Shown: positions 52,415 through 63,349, numbered from the stretch's first letter. The stretch is 64,000 bases of DNA from Arion vulgaris (GCA_020796225.1 CM036775.1:6074393-6138392); one strand, 5' to 3'. Notes: a model not told the origin generated them from the letters alone. A program made the numbers and translations.

Positions 52415-54144
52415 CAGGGGAGGGCTCGTCATTAAGGGTCAGTGGGGCCAGGCCCCACCAAAAATATTGAGTAACGTGTACTTATTATTTCAGACATTAT
52501 CTGTTTATAATTATTACTTTCAACGAGATACTGATTAGCTTTGAAAGTTGATATATAGCGCTAAAATATCACACACATTCTGAAATCTGAAATTCAGCAG
52601 TTTTTTCTCTCTGATTAGTATACACCCATGGTCATTAGGGGCCAGTGAGAACAGGCCTACCAAACCAAAAATAATTAACGTGTACTTATTATTTAAAAAC
52701 CTTTTTGTTCGTAATTACTATTGTTAACTTGACACTGATTAGCTTTGAAAGTTGAATATTTAACACTAAATATAAATATTATATCATAATAATATAACAA
52801 TCTTAATAATATATAAATATTATTATTTAAATAACTATTATATACGGTCTCAAATTCAGCCTCTCTATAATGTTTGATGTATATATCAGCGCAATATGTT
52901 TTATTGGGTCGTTTTAAAATTCTCTACTGACGATGTAACATTGCGACCTCTGACCTTTGACCGCTACCTTTAATAATAAGTTGCAAACAATTTATGTCAT
53001 TGTATTCACCGGAAGCTAAATTCCTACGCGATCAAGCAATTAACAGTTCAAAGACAGCTCTTGATTACATAGTACTTTGTATAATTATCGATTGAATAAA
53101 AAATTATATATAAAATAGTAGAAACGGATATGCTTTAATAGAAATATGTAACTAACTATTATTATAATCGTTAACGGTAATCGTCCGTTTCGTATTCAAT
53201 ATACATGTCTTTTACAAGTTTGCTATTGACAAGCTGTGACCTACTTTTGAAGTTGTGGCTTACTCGAAATTCAAAATGAATCAAGTTGATTATTTATTAC
53301 GAAATCCGTTTCCTTGGTTAAAGATAGAAGAAAAGCTTGAAATTAAACGGCTAGGTGCACATCAGCCAAATAGCTTTGTATATGTGCAACAAGATGGTAA
53401 GAAAAAGAGGACTTTCAATAATAAGTGGTTTAGTAAAAACTCGTGGTTAACTGTCAGTGAAGAAAAGCAAAGTGTTTTTTGTTTTTATTGTTTGCTATTT
53501 CACGGGGAAGGACTGTGGTCAACGGTAGGTTGTAGGGATCTCTTTTGTACCTTAGTTATGTGGTATACATTTTAGTTGTTGTTGAACCCCAGGAATTATG
53601 AGTTTTCACCATTTTGCCTATAGTGCGTGGGGAGAGTGCCCGGCTTTCTTGCAATGAGAGCTGGCAATTATGGTTGACCATTGATTTAGGAGGAGAGTAT
53701 ACGCTTACACGCGACTCGTACGTTGTTACTTCTTACATTTGCTTTGCATTTATGCAACTTTTTCATTAGACATCGGCAGAAGATGCGTACATTCACTAGT
53801 ATTTAGGACCCAAGAGGCGTGTCTGCGTTTGCTTTATTACCTATACCAGAGTAGCTCTCTCGATCCTTACCCACTTAGCCAGACAGGATCTTTTGTCTAT
53901 TTCTAGGGTCACCACGAGGAGGTGGAGTAGGGTCTTGATCAGTGCCAGCTCACTTACCCTGACGTAACGTTGTACCGATTGTTTTTTGCGCATGCGGTGC
54001 AAAATGACTATAGTAAAGGGGAATAACTTCGCGGAATAGACAAATAATAGTAAATACTAAAATATAAACCGAGCCCAAAAACCATGATTTTTCCGAAATA
54101 TTTGTCTAGCCCCTACCACCAAAAATGACCACGAGCCGCCACTG
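52415..54144 (+). mobile_element. hAT transposon, second subfamily, with 8-bp target duplication
   Basis: Flanks CTTGTGCT (52407-52414) and CTTGTACT (54145-54152) match at 7 of 8. Imperfect inverted ends: CAGGGGAGGGCTCGT on the left, and on the right the complement of CAGTGGCGGCTCGT. An internal direct duplication of about 190 bp (52440-52600 and 52630-52780) includes TGATTAGCTTTGAAAGTTG. The interior carries a TTF-type zinc finger frame. 53780-53990 is a fragment of the 1.2-kb interspersed repeat, inserted later. Confidence 0.88.
53255..53575 (+). pseudogene. hAT transposase N-terminus with TTF-type zinc finger
   Basis: Frame MAYSKFKMNQVDYLLRNPFP, then LEIKRLGAHQPN, KKRTFNNKWFSKNSWLTVSE and EKQSVFCFYCLLFHGEG. 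FNxxWF..WLxxS..xxxxFCFxCLLF is the TTF zinc-finger start of ZMYM1-like hAT transposases. It ends at an in-frame stop after about 106 codons. A splice donor-like GTAGGT at 53526 may mean that the rest was in a second exon, now lost. Confidence 0.8.
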
Positions 54145-54231
54145 CTTGTACTCTGAAGTTCTTGGGTTCAGATTCGAACCGTATCGATCGATATACGAAT
54201 GCATGTTTTTTTCAGCAAATTCGTATTATTG

Positions 54232-54678
54232 TTGCTTTAGCTACGGAGTCTGTGCTTTATGCAATACTAGTACATGTGGTGTACACTACTTTAGTAGCTA
54301 CTGAGTCTGTGCTTTGTGCAATACTAGTACATGTGGTTTACAATACTTAAGTAGCTATGGAATCTGTGCTTTGTGCAATACTAGTACATGTGATGTACAA
54401 TACTTAAGTAGCTACGGAGTCTGTGCTTTGTGCAATACTACCTACATGTGGTGTACACTACTTTAGTAGCTACGGAGTCTGTGCTTTGTGCAATACTAGT
54501 ACATGTGGTGTACAATACTTAAGTAGCTATGGAATCTGTGCTTTGTGCAATACTAGTACATGTGGTTTACAATACTTAAGTAGCTACGGAGTCTGTGCTT
54601 TGTGCTATACTACCTACATGTGATGTACAATACTTAAGTAGCTACGGAGTCTGTGCTTTGTGCTATACTACCTACATG
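54232..54678 (+). repeat. 57-bp minisatellite, block 1
   Basis: About eight units of GTAGCTACGGAGTCTGTGCT, TTGTGCAATACTAGTACATG, TGGTGTACAATACTTAA. 57 is a multiple of 3, so one strand stays open as SSYGVCALCNTSTCGVQYL repeats, an array artefact. The array resumes at 56267 and again at 61929 after two insertions. Confidence 0.96.
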
Positions 54679-56266
54679 TGTGGGCGATCACTCTGTCCGC
54701 TAATATTAATCACGCCGTAATTAACCTTTCATATAAATATATGAAACCCAATTCTGTATTTCAATCTTTATTATATGCATATAAAGGGTTTAAGGGTTTT
54801 AAAGCCTAAGGATTGACTTCATTGCACCGGGTTTTTATCCCATATAGCTCGGTCCTCTCCGCAGAAATGGCACGCCACCTGCCGAGAGTATTGCACAATA
54901 TTTCACCTATATAGCACCTTTACATCTACAACACATATATCATATTCATACATATATATATAACATACAATATAGTCCCAACATGATTACCTCACTCTGA
55001 AAATGATATATCACCTTACAATATAAAATGCTAAACTATAACCACTTGATTATATAAGCACAAATCTTCACTATTCAAGTCCTACACTCTATTGAATCTC
55101 TAATACAAGTTCATCACATAATTGTATTGTACAGGTTAGTCTGAAGTCCTTAGAATGCCTCTGTCTATTTTAAAATGTTAATAGTTTTCTGTGGAACAGC
55201 TGTTCGGTTGAGTGTTCCATGGGTCTGTTACTTGTGACTTCAAAGATATATATTTCTTCAAAGTGTCTATTTTCTGTCTCTTGATGAAAGTTTGCTTTTT
55301 ATACATTAAGATCATATCTGTAAAACGAGGCTCTGATAACTTGGTCACTTTTCTACAAATGGCAATTTAGAAGATATATATTTCCAGTTGAACAGGTAAG
55401 GCTTTCTCTAGTGCTGTCTGTCTCTATAAGATGCTACTTCTATTCTCTATCAGATTTGTCTATAGGTCTGATCGTGGCTACTCTGCTGTGTGGATCTATT
55501 TATGAATCTGCTGTCCACACTACACATGTCTAGTTATACTCACATATCCGAAGTCAGCGTTGGTCGTCTCTTCAACTCAGCACACTGGGCCATTTCGTCT
55601 GCCCTTTTGGGAGTTTTGCAAGACTCTCTCCATGTTCGGCAAATCTCTATCCGAGTTCTAAAGTCTTTCTGCTAAGTCTCTTCTGCTAAGTTGCTACTGC
55701 TAAGTTTTTTCTCTCTATGTGTCCTATCGGCTGTCGGAGTGTCTAGCCATACTCACATATTCGAACTCAATTTCAGTCTCTTCAACGCAGCACACTGGGC
55801 CATTCCGTCTGCCCTTTGCGAGCTCTGCAAGTTTCTCTACGTTCTGCACGTCTCTTCTCTTTTCTCTGAATTTCCGTCACCGTCTATTTATATGGGACTA
55901 AAACCCACCTTTGTCTTGCCCCAAAATATCTCCATTTAGTTTCATTATCATACTAATGATTACTGACTCTACCGGTGTCTATCTTCCTGAGAAATCGTCC
56001 ATAAATCTGTCCGGCATCCCTGCTTAATTTCCAATCTCAGTCTTTAACAAATCAGGTCATCCTACTTATCTTTCGGAAATTCATGTAGTATTTCCATAAT
56101 GGCTTCGTCTGCCTAATTTATTTTTGGGGAAACCTAGCCGTTGCATTTTTAAACAGCTTCGTGGGGTCGCCCTACTTAATTAAACTTTTGAACTTTTGAC
56201 TTGTTTTTCTGTGGCCTATTGGAATTTGATACATTTTTGTCCTTCTCACCCACGAACACTATTACA
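54679..56266. mobile_element. Solo-LTR-like insertion in the 57-bp array
   Basis: Starts TGTGGGCG and ends CTATTACA (TG..CA ends), flanked by CATG on both sides (54675-54678 and 56267-56270). Removing it restores an uninterrupted array monomer (CCTACATGTGATGTAC). Length is 1588 bp with no coding domain. It includes a SINE family C fragment (54785-54890) and a direct duplication of about 170 bp (55530-55690 and 55740-55900) with CAGCACACTGGGCCATT. A 5-bp duplication (ACATG) with slightly different ends is equally possible. Confidence 0.7.
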
Positions 56267-56690
56267 CATGTGATGTACAATACTTAAGTAGCTACGGAGT
56301 CTGTGCTTTGTGCAATACTACCTACATGTGATGTACAATACTTAAGTAGCTACGGAGTCTGTGCTTTGTGCAATACTAGTACATGTGATGTACAATACTT
56401 AAGTAGCTACGGAGTCTGTGCTTTGTGCAATACTAGTACATGTGATGTACAATACTTAAGTAGCTACGGAGTCTGTGCTTTGTGCAATACTAGTACATGT
56501 GATGTACAATACTTAAGTAGCTACGGAGTCTGTGCTTTGTGCTATACTACCTACATGTGGTGTACAATACTTAAGTAGCTACGGAGTCTGTGCTTTGTGC
56601 AATACTACCTACATGTGATGTACAATACTTAAGTAGCTACGGAGTCTGTGCTTTGTGCTATACTACCTACATGTGGTGTACAATACTTAA
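56267..56690 (+). repeat. 57-bp minisatellite, block 2
   Basis: About seven units of the same monomer as block 1, more uniform (GTACATGTGATGTACAATAC). It ends at CAATACTTAA (56690), where a LINE is inserted. Confidence 0.96.
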
Positions 56691-56760
56691 TAATGTTCGT
56701 CAATCAAATATGATTATAACCACATAGTTATTTCATCCAACAAACAAAATGTAGTATCAG

Positions 56761-56925
56761 TCAATGGACACGTAGGTGACTTGTCAGTCCGATGCGTGCC
56801 CCGAAGAGCCGTGGACAGTGTGGGCATGAGACTGCTGCCACAGCCCGGGACCCGTGTGCACTGGCCCCTCTCTCCTGTCCGCGCAGTACTAATGCCGCCT
56901 GACGTGCTGCCTCACAGGATTTTGC
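56761..56925 (-). pseudogene. LINE ORF2 C-terminal C2H2 finger, beyond the hAT
   Basis: Continues the LINE frame after the hAT: KSCEAARQAALVLRGQERGA, then SCPHCPRLFGARIGLTSHLR, ending VH and stop (TGA on the minus strand at 56761-56763). CPxC..IGLxSHLRxH is the zinc finger that closes ORF2 in this LINE group. The hAT target duplication (GATTTTGC) falls in the preceding codons. Confidence 0.85.
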
Positions 56926-57015
56926 CAGAGCCGGATTAGACCAGCGCGGGACCCGTAGCAAATTTTAGCGCGGGGTCCTAAGTTTTGTATGATAATAAAT
57001 AATAAAACATAAATT

Positions 57016-58100
57016 TTACAAACAAACTTGTCTCGATTTAATGTGAGCAAATTTAGAGATAATACTAGACAAATCAATTTCTCTAAGTAAATTACATTCA
57101 ATGTTCATTAAGGTGAGGTTATTTAGACGATCTTGTCCCATCGTGTTTCTTAACTCACTTTTATACGCTTTAATGTTGAAAAAGAACGTTCTCCGCTGTA
57201 GTTGGTAATCATTAAAGACAAGTAAATTCGTAGGACTATTTCTACATTTGGGAAACACGACTCTAATGAATTTTCCATTATAAGTTTATAAAATTGCAGT
57301 TCAAGGGCCTCATTCTTTTCGTTGCTAATAGCAGCAGCTACATTAGTTTTAAAAGTTCAGCGAACTGCACAAGTTCGTCGCCTAGGCTTTCTTCCAAATC
57401 CTCTTGGTAAGAGCTGACAATATTTGGAGTTCTTTTCAAGATCTCTTCTGCTGTAAGAGATTTTAACTGCCGAAATGTTCCAAATACATCAGTCACTCTA
57501 TGGTACGCTTCCATGCGTTTAGCTAAGGCGAGAGTACATTATCAATTATGACAATAAACACCTGACTTTCAAATTTTTGTTTGGGTGTTTGATTTTCTAC
57601 AACTTCATCGAGCGTAGTAGAGCCACTAAAATCGTCGTACTTAGTATTTCGCTTGCGTCGTCGTGAAGTTTGTTGCTGATATTCTTGACAGTGAGTCAGG
57701 ATTTTGGCTTTGGCCTCAATATCTGAAAATGTAGGCCGCATTGCTTGAACGTACCGTGTAACGATTCATAAAGAGCATATCCCGTGTTAAGGTCTTGATC
57801 AGGTGACTGTAATGAAGCGCTAGACGCTTGCAAGCGTTCTAGAATTCCGTTCCATAAAATGCTAACTATTCCCGTTTCCAACTTACTCATCTCCAAAACT
57901 AGCCCATACGCTTGATTACGACACTCTACCTTTTGATCCATGTTATTTGAGATGTCATCCAAAACTTGTTTGATAATGGTAAAACCACATAAAAGTGCTT
58001 TTGTCGCATCAGCTCGGGAAGACCACCTGGTGTCCGACAGTCTCTTCAAAGTCGGAGTTTTGAACCTGTATCTTCCAGTGCTTTTGTAAGAATGCCCCAT
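57016..58100 (-). pseudogene. hAT transposase, C-terminal two thirds, ZMYM1-like
   Basis: From 58100 down: TPTLKRLSDTRWSSRADATK, ALLCGFTIIKQVLDDISNNM, EMSKLETGIVSILWNGILER, then after a frameshift near 57710 KILTHCQEYQQQTSRRRKRN, and finally TYKSELRNTMG-like and QDRLNNLTLMNIECNLLREI (hATC). LSxTRWSxRxDA is a hallmark just after the catalytic region in ZMYM1-like hATs. There are multiple frameshifts, so it cannot make a full protein. Confidence 0.85.
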
Positions 58101-58487
58101 CGATAGGTAGAAGCGGAAAAGAATGTATAGAGACTTTCAACAAAATCGAAAAAAATGTAACCACTTAACATGACTATAACTCTGATTTAAAACATTTGAA
58201 TTCATTGAAAACGAAAATGATAGAAACTATTTTTAAAAATTAATTTCTCACTGAAACATAAAATTAGCTATGTAAAATAAAATAATAATAAAATAACAAG
58301 ATGGGAGGATTTAAATACATTCAAAGTTAGCAGAACAAATAAAAATTACTCTCTGTGTCAGTTTGTGTGCTTCTATGTAAAATTATGCAGCTCTGTGTTG
58401 CGGCTTCTTGTTGCGGCTCCTTCAAGTGTGTCCACGTTTTCTGTTTAATCATTTGGCCCTCCCTCGCATTATTTTCTGGGACATCTT

Positions 58488-59113
58488 ACTTACTTACTTA
58501 ATCCCGTCATGCCTAGTGACACATGGGGCTTCAGAAAGGACGTTCCATGCTCTCCTGTCCGTGCAACCTTCAGCGCAGAGCCCCACGTCAGAGATGCGGT
58601 GTCCAGTTCCTCTTCCATCATGTGCCTCCATGTTGTCCGTGGTCTGCCTTTCTTTCTCTTTCCCTCTGGTGTCCAAGTGAGGGCTATCCTTGCAGGCATT
58701 TCTTGTCTCATTCTCATAACATGTCCGAGCCATTTCCATCTTCTCTTTTTGAGTATGTTATTCATTGCCTCTTGTCTTGTGTCTTGGAGTAGTTGGTTAT
58801 TGGATATTTTTACTGGCCAAAAGATTCCCAAGATTCTGCGAAGACAAGAGTGGTGGAAAACTGACAGCCTGCTAGTATCTCCTTTGGTCATCCTCCAACA
58901 CTTCGATCCGTAGAGCAAAACTGGCAAAACAATGCTTTTATAGAGCTTAAGCTTTGTGGTCCTATTGTAGATTTTGGACTTCCATACTGGTTTCATTCTG
59001 GCAAAAGCGGTTCTGGCCTTACTCAGACGTGATTTTATATCTTCCTCTGTGCCACCATTTAGTGTCAGTACGCTACCAAGTACTGAAAACAAGTACGCAA
59101 AACAGTTTCTCAC
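58488..59113 (-). mobile_element. LINE 3' end inserted inside the hAT
   Basis: A single 207-codon frame: LTLNGGTEEDIKSRLSKART, FARMKPVWKSKIYNRTTKLK, LYKSIVLPVLLYGSKCWRMT, LSVFHHSCLRRILGIFWPVK, KRRWKWLGHVMRMRQEMPAR and TPEGKRKKGRPRTTW, to a stop. It ends in a short TAAG repeat (TTACTTACTTACTTA on +, 58488-58502), the kind of 3' tail seen in CR1/L2-type LINEs. Unbroken frame, so a recent insertion, but 5'-truncated just after the RT. Confidence 0.88.
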
Positions 59114-59510
59114 AAAAACGTGAATGACATGAAATTTATTTAGGAGTGCCCAGATCTGCTCATGTCTTAGAACAATATTTCATACGCCCACTTGCATTTA
59201 TTTTAAACTAAGTTTCGCGCGCAAAAACTACTGAACGAACAGAGACTTGAACTGGGTTATGAGTCAAATTTAATTGTTCTTTTATTCAAGCTTTCAAGTT
59301 TTCGTTTATTAGAAGCGTGTGCACACAAGAGACACTCCTATACAAAAAAGTAAAAAACTGTTACGTTGTTAATGAGCTCAGTGTGACCGCCCAATTAAGT
59401 CAGAAATTGAGTAAACATGACCTTGGCCCTAACCTCAATAAAAAAATGAAAAGGAAATTATTACCCACCTCCCAAACTTGGTTCCTTCTTATGACTAGTG
59501 ACAACTAGCT
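59114..59510. other. hAT interior, unassigned
   Basis: AT-rich sequence between the internal LINE and the right end of the hAT. The frame at 59317-59508 (CVVNELSVTAQLSQKLSK) is on the wrong strand for the transposase and unrecognised. Confidence 0.3.
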
Positions 59511-59583
59511 CCAGAGGCGCAGGGCCCCCAAGCGCGGGGCCCGTAGCATTTGCTACTTCTGCTACTATGCTAATCCGGCTCTG

Positions 59584-61709
59584 GATTTTACCCCCGCAGG
59601 AGTGAACGCCAGGATGCGGTCCCGTGCAGCCTCCCAGGCATCAATCCCGATTTCGAAGGATTCCAGAGAGGCCCCGAGCGTGTCCTGAATCTCCTCCTGC
59701 CCCCGGGAGCGCCCGCCACCCGACACCCCACTGTAGAATAGTATCCCTGGCATCCTGTGATCAGGCATGCGGACGAGATGTCCCGCCCAGCGAAGTTGGT
59801 GTTTCACAAGTATGGCGTTAACACTGGGAATACCAGCTCCGTCAAGAACAGCGGCACCTGGGATCCCGTCCCGCCACCTGATCCCCAGCAGCCCTCCCAG
59901 ACAATCCGTGTGAAAACGGTCCAGCCTCCCAGCACGACGGGCGCAAACAGTCCATGTCCCACTGGCATACAGCAGCACCGGGAGCACCGCAGCCCTGTAC
60001 ACACCCAGCTTGGTCCGAAGATTGATACCACTCCTATGCCAGACATTGGCGCACAATCCACCAAACGAACCGCCAGCCATGGACACCCCGGAGCCCACCT
60101 CATCATCCATGTTCACACCCTGTGAAAGTGCGCTGCCCAGGCATGTGAACCCATGTGCAGCCCCCAGCTTGGTATCACCCACTACAACCACAGGTTCCCT
60201 GCAGTCGTTGCCAGGGGCTGGTCGACACATCACCTCAGTCCTCTCCGCGCCGACCGTGAGACCAAAGTCCGAACACTCTGCGGAGAATCCACCCATGAGA
60301 CCCTGCAGTCCGACCTCAGAGCCGGCACCCAGTGCACAGTCATCAGCGAACAGAAGATCTCCGATGTTGTAGGCCCTGACCGCTGCTTTAGCCTGGAGCC
60401 TCCTTAGATCAAACACCCCGCCGTCGATGCGGCTCCCGATGTCGACTCCTGTACTCCCGCCACAGAAGGCATCGGCCAACATGGCAGAGAGCATCACGCT
60501 GAACAGCGTGGGTGCAAGAACGCATCCTGCTTAACTCCGTTTGAGACTGGAAAGGATCTGACGTACGCCGCTATCCTGGACTCTTGCTTGCATACCATCG
60601 TGGAGTTGCCGCACCAGATTTATAAATTTCTGTGGGCAGCCGTATTTCTCCAAGATCAACCAAAGACCATCTCTGCTAACAGTGTCGAACGCCTTTGTCA
60701 GGTCAATGAAAACTGTGTACAGGTCACGGTGTTGTTCTTGACATTTCTCTTGCAACTGTCTGATAGCGAACACCATGTCACTGGTACCACGATTACTCCA
60801 AAAGCCACATTGACTTTCAGGAAGGAGTCCACCACCTTCGAGATGAGCCGTGAGGCGGTTTAGCATGATTCTGGAGAATATCTTCCCTGCTATTGAAAGC
60901 AAAGAGATGCCCCGATGGTTGTTACATGTTTGGTGATCACCTTTACGTTTATATAGATGTTATTGACGCGTCTTGAAATCTTGAGGAATTGACTCACTAT
61001 GCCATATTTGCTCAAAGATCATATGTAGCTTTTCTGTTAGGATCGAACCATCTTCTTTATATATGTCGGCTGGTATTGAATCGGGGCCTGGGGCCTTTCC
61101 ATAGGAAAGTTGATGAATTGCCTTTTTTGTTTCTACCAGAGTTGGGGTGTCATCCAGCGTTGGATTTAAAGTAACTTGGGGCAGACGGCTAATGGCCAAG
61201 ACGCTGATTTTTGAGGTTTGGTTTAGTATTCCGTTAAAGTGCTCTGACCAGCGTTGGAGAATTTGATCTTTTCCTGTAATTAGCGTTTTACCATCTGCGC
61301 TCCGAAGAGGAAAAGATTCTGGTGTTGAAGGACCATAGATGGATTTTAGTGCTCTGTAGAAGTTTTTTAGATCGTGGTTGTCAGCAAATCTTTGAAGCTC
61401 GTCTGCTTTGTCTTTTAACCAGGTGTTCCTCATGTTGAGGAGTTTCTGCTGGACACACTTTCGCATGTTGTTAAAAGCGTTTTTCTTTAATGTGGAACTT
61501 GGTTTGTTTAAATAAGCTTGGTAGAGTTGGTGTTTCTCATCAAGCAACACCTTTATGTCTTCATATTTTTCGTCAAACCAGTCATTTTGTTTTATGGTAA
61601 TGGGGCCGAGTACCTCTGTAGCAGTGTTGAAGATCCGCTCTCTTAGCGTTGACCAATTTGATTCAACATTTGGGGCACCAAGCGAAATAGGTTGTAACTG
61701 TACTTCCAA
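59584..61709 (-). pseudogene. LINE ORF2: RT and C-terminal domain
   Basis: Segments in order: RERIFNTATEVLGPI, SADGKTLITGKDQILQRWSE, then HQLSYGKAPGPDSIPADIYK (RT motif 1). Then NHRGISLLSIAGKIFSRIML, GFWSNRGTSDMVFAIRQLQE and LYTVFIDLTKAFDTVSRDGL (motif A, FIDLTKAFD). Then a VLAPTLFSVMLSAML block (motif B) and GDLLFADDCALGAG (motif C, FADD). Then VLPVLLYASGTWTVCARRAG, GGLLGIRWRDGIPG and HQLRWAGHLVRMPDHRMP. All catalytic motifs are present. A one-base loss near 60530 breaks the frame between A and B, and another lies near 60950. The 3' third is much more GC-rich than the 5' part. Confidence 0.9.
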
Positions 61710-61928
61710 GGAGTTTACAAAAGCATCTTTTGTTGTTGTATGCTTTAGTTTAGCGACATCCAGTTTATGCTGAATCTTTTTGCATACAGGCGTCTGGGTG
61801 GTTGAATGCGGAGATTCAGCTTCGATCTAATGAGGCGGTGGTCTGTCCAGCATTCAGCACCACACATAGCCTTTGTCACTCGGACATCCTGTCGGTCTTT
61901 CTTTCTGACTATAACATAGTCTATTAGA

Positions 61929-62120
61929 TGTACAATACTTAAGTAGCTACGGAGTCTGTGCTTTGTGCAATACTACCTACATGTGATGTACAATACTTAA
62001 GTAGCTACGGAGTCTGTGCTTTGTGCAATACTACCTACATGTGATGTATAATACTTAAGTAGCTACGGAGTCTGTGCTTTGTGCAATACTACCATCATGT
62101 GATGTATAATACTTAAGTAG
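61929..62120 (+). repeat. 57-bp minisatellite, block 3
   Basis: About three and a half monomers, ending ATACTTAAGTAG. Continuation of blocks 1 and 2 on the far side of the LINE. Confidence 0.95.
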
Positions 62121-62214
62121 AGAAATTGAGTCATAATCTGAAATCGATCGCAATAAAGTCAATTTTTAGTATTTACTTTAACTCATTCGTCCTTCTGATC
62201 CGATATACTGACCC

Positions 62215-62405
62215 AAACATTGTTTAAAGATCACATACAACCAGTCTACACTGACTAATTACCTAGACATTGTGTGATATAAATGTTTAAAGATCACCTA
62301 CATCCAGTCTACACTGACTAATTACCTAGACATTGTGTGATATAAATGTTTAAAGATCACCTACATCCAGTCTACACTGACTAATTACCTAGACATTTTG
62401 TTGTA
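62215..62405. repeat. 62-63 bp tandem repeat, 3 copies
   Basis: TTTAAAGATCACCTACATCC, AGTCTACACTGACTAATTAC, CTAGACATTGTGTGATATAA repeated three times. Confidence 0.92.
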
Positions 62406-62522
62406 TAAATGCTTCTGAAAGTAAAACAAATAAGAATTACAGATTGAAAGAGTAAATTTGTTGTCAAACTCTTCTCTATAAAATAACATACAAATTATAT
62501 GATAGTTGTCAATGCTCCACAG

Positions 62523-62725
62523 GGTTCGGCATCAACAATGTCGTACATAAAGCTATGATTGATGTTCACGAGGGTGGCGTTGTGGCATCTGCAGCAACAG
62601 CGAGCGGATTTGGGATTAGGAGAGGACAAAGTACAATTTCTATAGTGGTGGACCATCCTTTCCTGTTTTTCCTTCGAGACAATACAAATAAGCAGATTCT
62701 GTTTCAGGGAAAATTTGTTGGATAA
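62523..62725 (+). CDS. Serpin last exon: reactive-centre loop and stop
   Basis: Acceptor GCTCCACAG at 62522. Two bases complete an Arg codon with exon 5. Encodes FGINNVVHKAMIDVHEGGVV, ASAATASGFGIRRGQSTISI and VVDHPFLFFLRDNTNKQILF, then QGKFVG and TAA (62723-62725). NNVVHKAxIDVxExG is strand 5A into the hinge. The hinge E-G-G-V-V-A-S-A-A-T-A fits an inhibitory serpin at P17 (Glu), P15 (Gly), P12-P9 (small residues) and P8 (Thr), though P14 and P13 are Val. Counting places P1 at or next to Arg-Arg, so a trypsin-like target is likely. DHPFLFF and the GKFVG end are the usual C-terminus. Confidence 0.96.
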
Positions 62726-62769
62726 CCTGTAGCACCGAGAGATGACAGGCAAGACATGGGCACAGAAAA

Positions 62770-63075
62770 GTCGTTGGGTAAAATTAAACAGTATTTCAGA
62801 CAACAGAAGGAAGAGACACTGGCGATGGATGGACATACATTGAAAAATACCACCGGTCTTGCAAGACAGGCAGTGTTTTGGAACCGCATGGAAAGAGATG
62901 ATCGGGAAGCTTAAAAGACCGGGAGAAGAGAGTTGGACGATGATATTAAAAGGATAGGAAAAACTTGAAATAAAGGGAAAGGGGATGGCAAGAAGAAGAG
63001 CGGGAAAAAAAATTATTGAAACCTGTTTTCCCGTTGGGTTAAAAGGTGAAGACTTTATAGAAAATGAAAATATCA
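62770..63075 (+). mobile_element. LINE C-terminal fragment downstream of the serpin stop
   Basis: Across frames: RRKRHWRWMDIH or MDGHTLKNTTGLARQAVFWN, then RMERDDREA and DDIKRIGKT, KGMARRRAGKKIIE. It matches the GHTLRK..TRQALxWNP...DxxxxxxxW type of LINE end. It lies 45 bp after the serpin TAA, so the serpin 3'UTR probably contains it. Confidence 0.75.
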
Positions 63076-63095
63076 TGATGAGAACTATTCAGAAA

Positions 63096-63101
63096 AATAA
63101 A
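63096..63101 (+). terminator. Candidate polyadenylation signal AATAAA for the serpin
   Basis: The first AATAAA after the serpin stop codon, followed by AT-rich sequence. Other candidates occur near 63205. This is position-only evidence. Confidence 0.3.
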
Positions 63102-63349
63102 TAGCCAAAAAATTTAATGATTAGAATTAAAATCCAAAACAAATCAAATTTTTCCCAAATTTAATTTGATGATTCCATCTGCTGTATTCTCAACATTATA
63201 AATCAATAAAATAAAAATATAATTTTTTTTTTTATCAATTATTTTTATGTGATTGGCTTGCTGGGGTTTATACTTGGAATGTTATGTAATGCTTGTGGTA
63301 ATTTAAGATTAAAGACTATAATGTTGGAACTACAATTTGTTTTTAAAAA

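Larger units (their letters stand above)
56926..59583 (-). mobile_element. hAT transposon inserted in the LINE
   Basis: Inverted ends CAGAGCCGGATTAG (56926) and CTAATCCGGCTCTG (59570-59583) are perfect over 14 bp. The target duplication GATTTTGC / GATTTTAC (56918-56925, 59584-59591) matches at 7 of 8. The transposase lies on the minus strand from 57016 to about 58100. The N-terminal part is replaced by unrelated sequence that includes a LINE 3' fragment (58488-59113). The C-terminal domain is nearly identical to that of the hAT at 49362-50559. Confidence 0.92.
56691..61928 (-). mobile_element. LINE inserted in the 57-bp array, later split by an hAT
   Basis: The array sequence TGTACAATACTTAA lies on both sides (56677-56690 and 61929-61942), consistent with a 14-bp target duplication. 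Minus-strand order from 61928: end of the endonuclease (DYVIVRKKDRQDVRVTKAMC, then WTDHRLIRSKLNLRI), linker and RT (60960-61709, 60531-60902, 59584-60497), then after the hAT the last part of the C-terminal domain (56763-56917). It is 5'-truncated inside the endonuclease. A few single-base frameshifts (about 60530, 60950, 61790) are otherwise the only damage, so this is a young copy. Confidence 0.9.

Noticed and set aside
60010..60372. 120-codon Pro-rich + strand ORF
   Set aside because: It is the antisense shadow of the GC-rich LINE ORF2 on the minus strand, which carries clear RT motifs.
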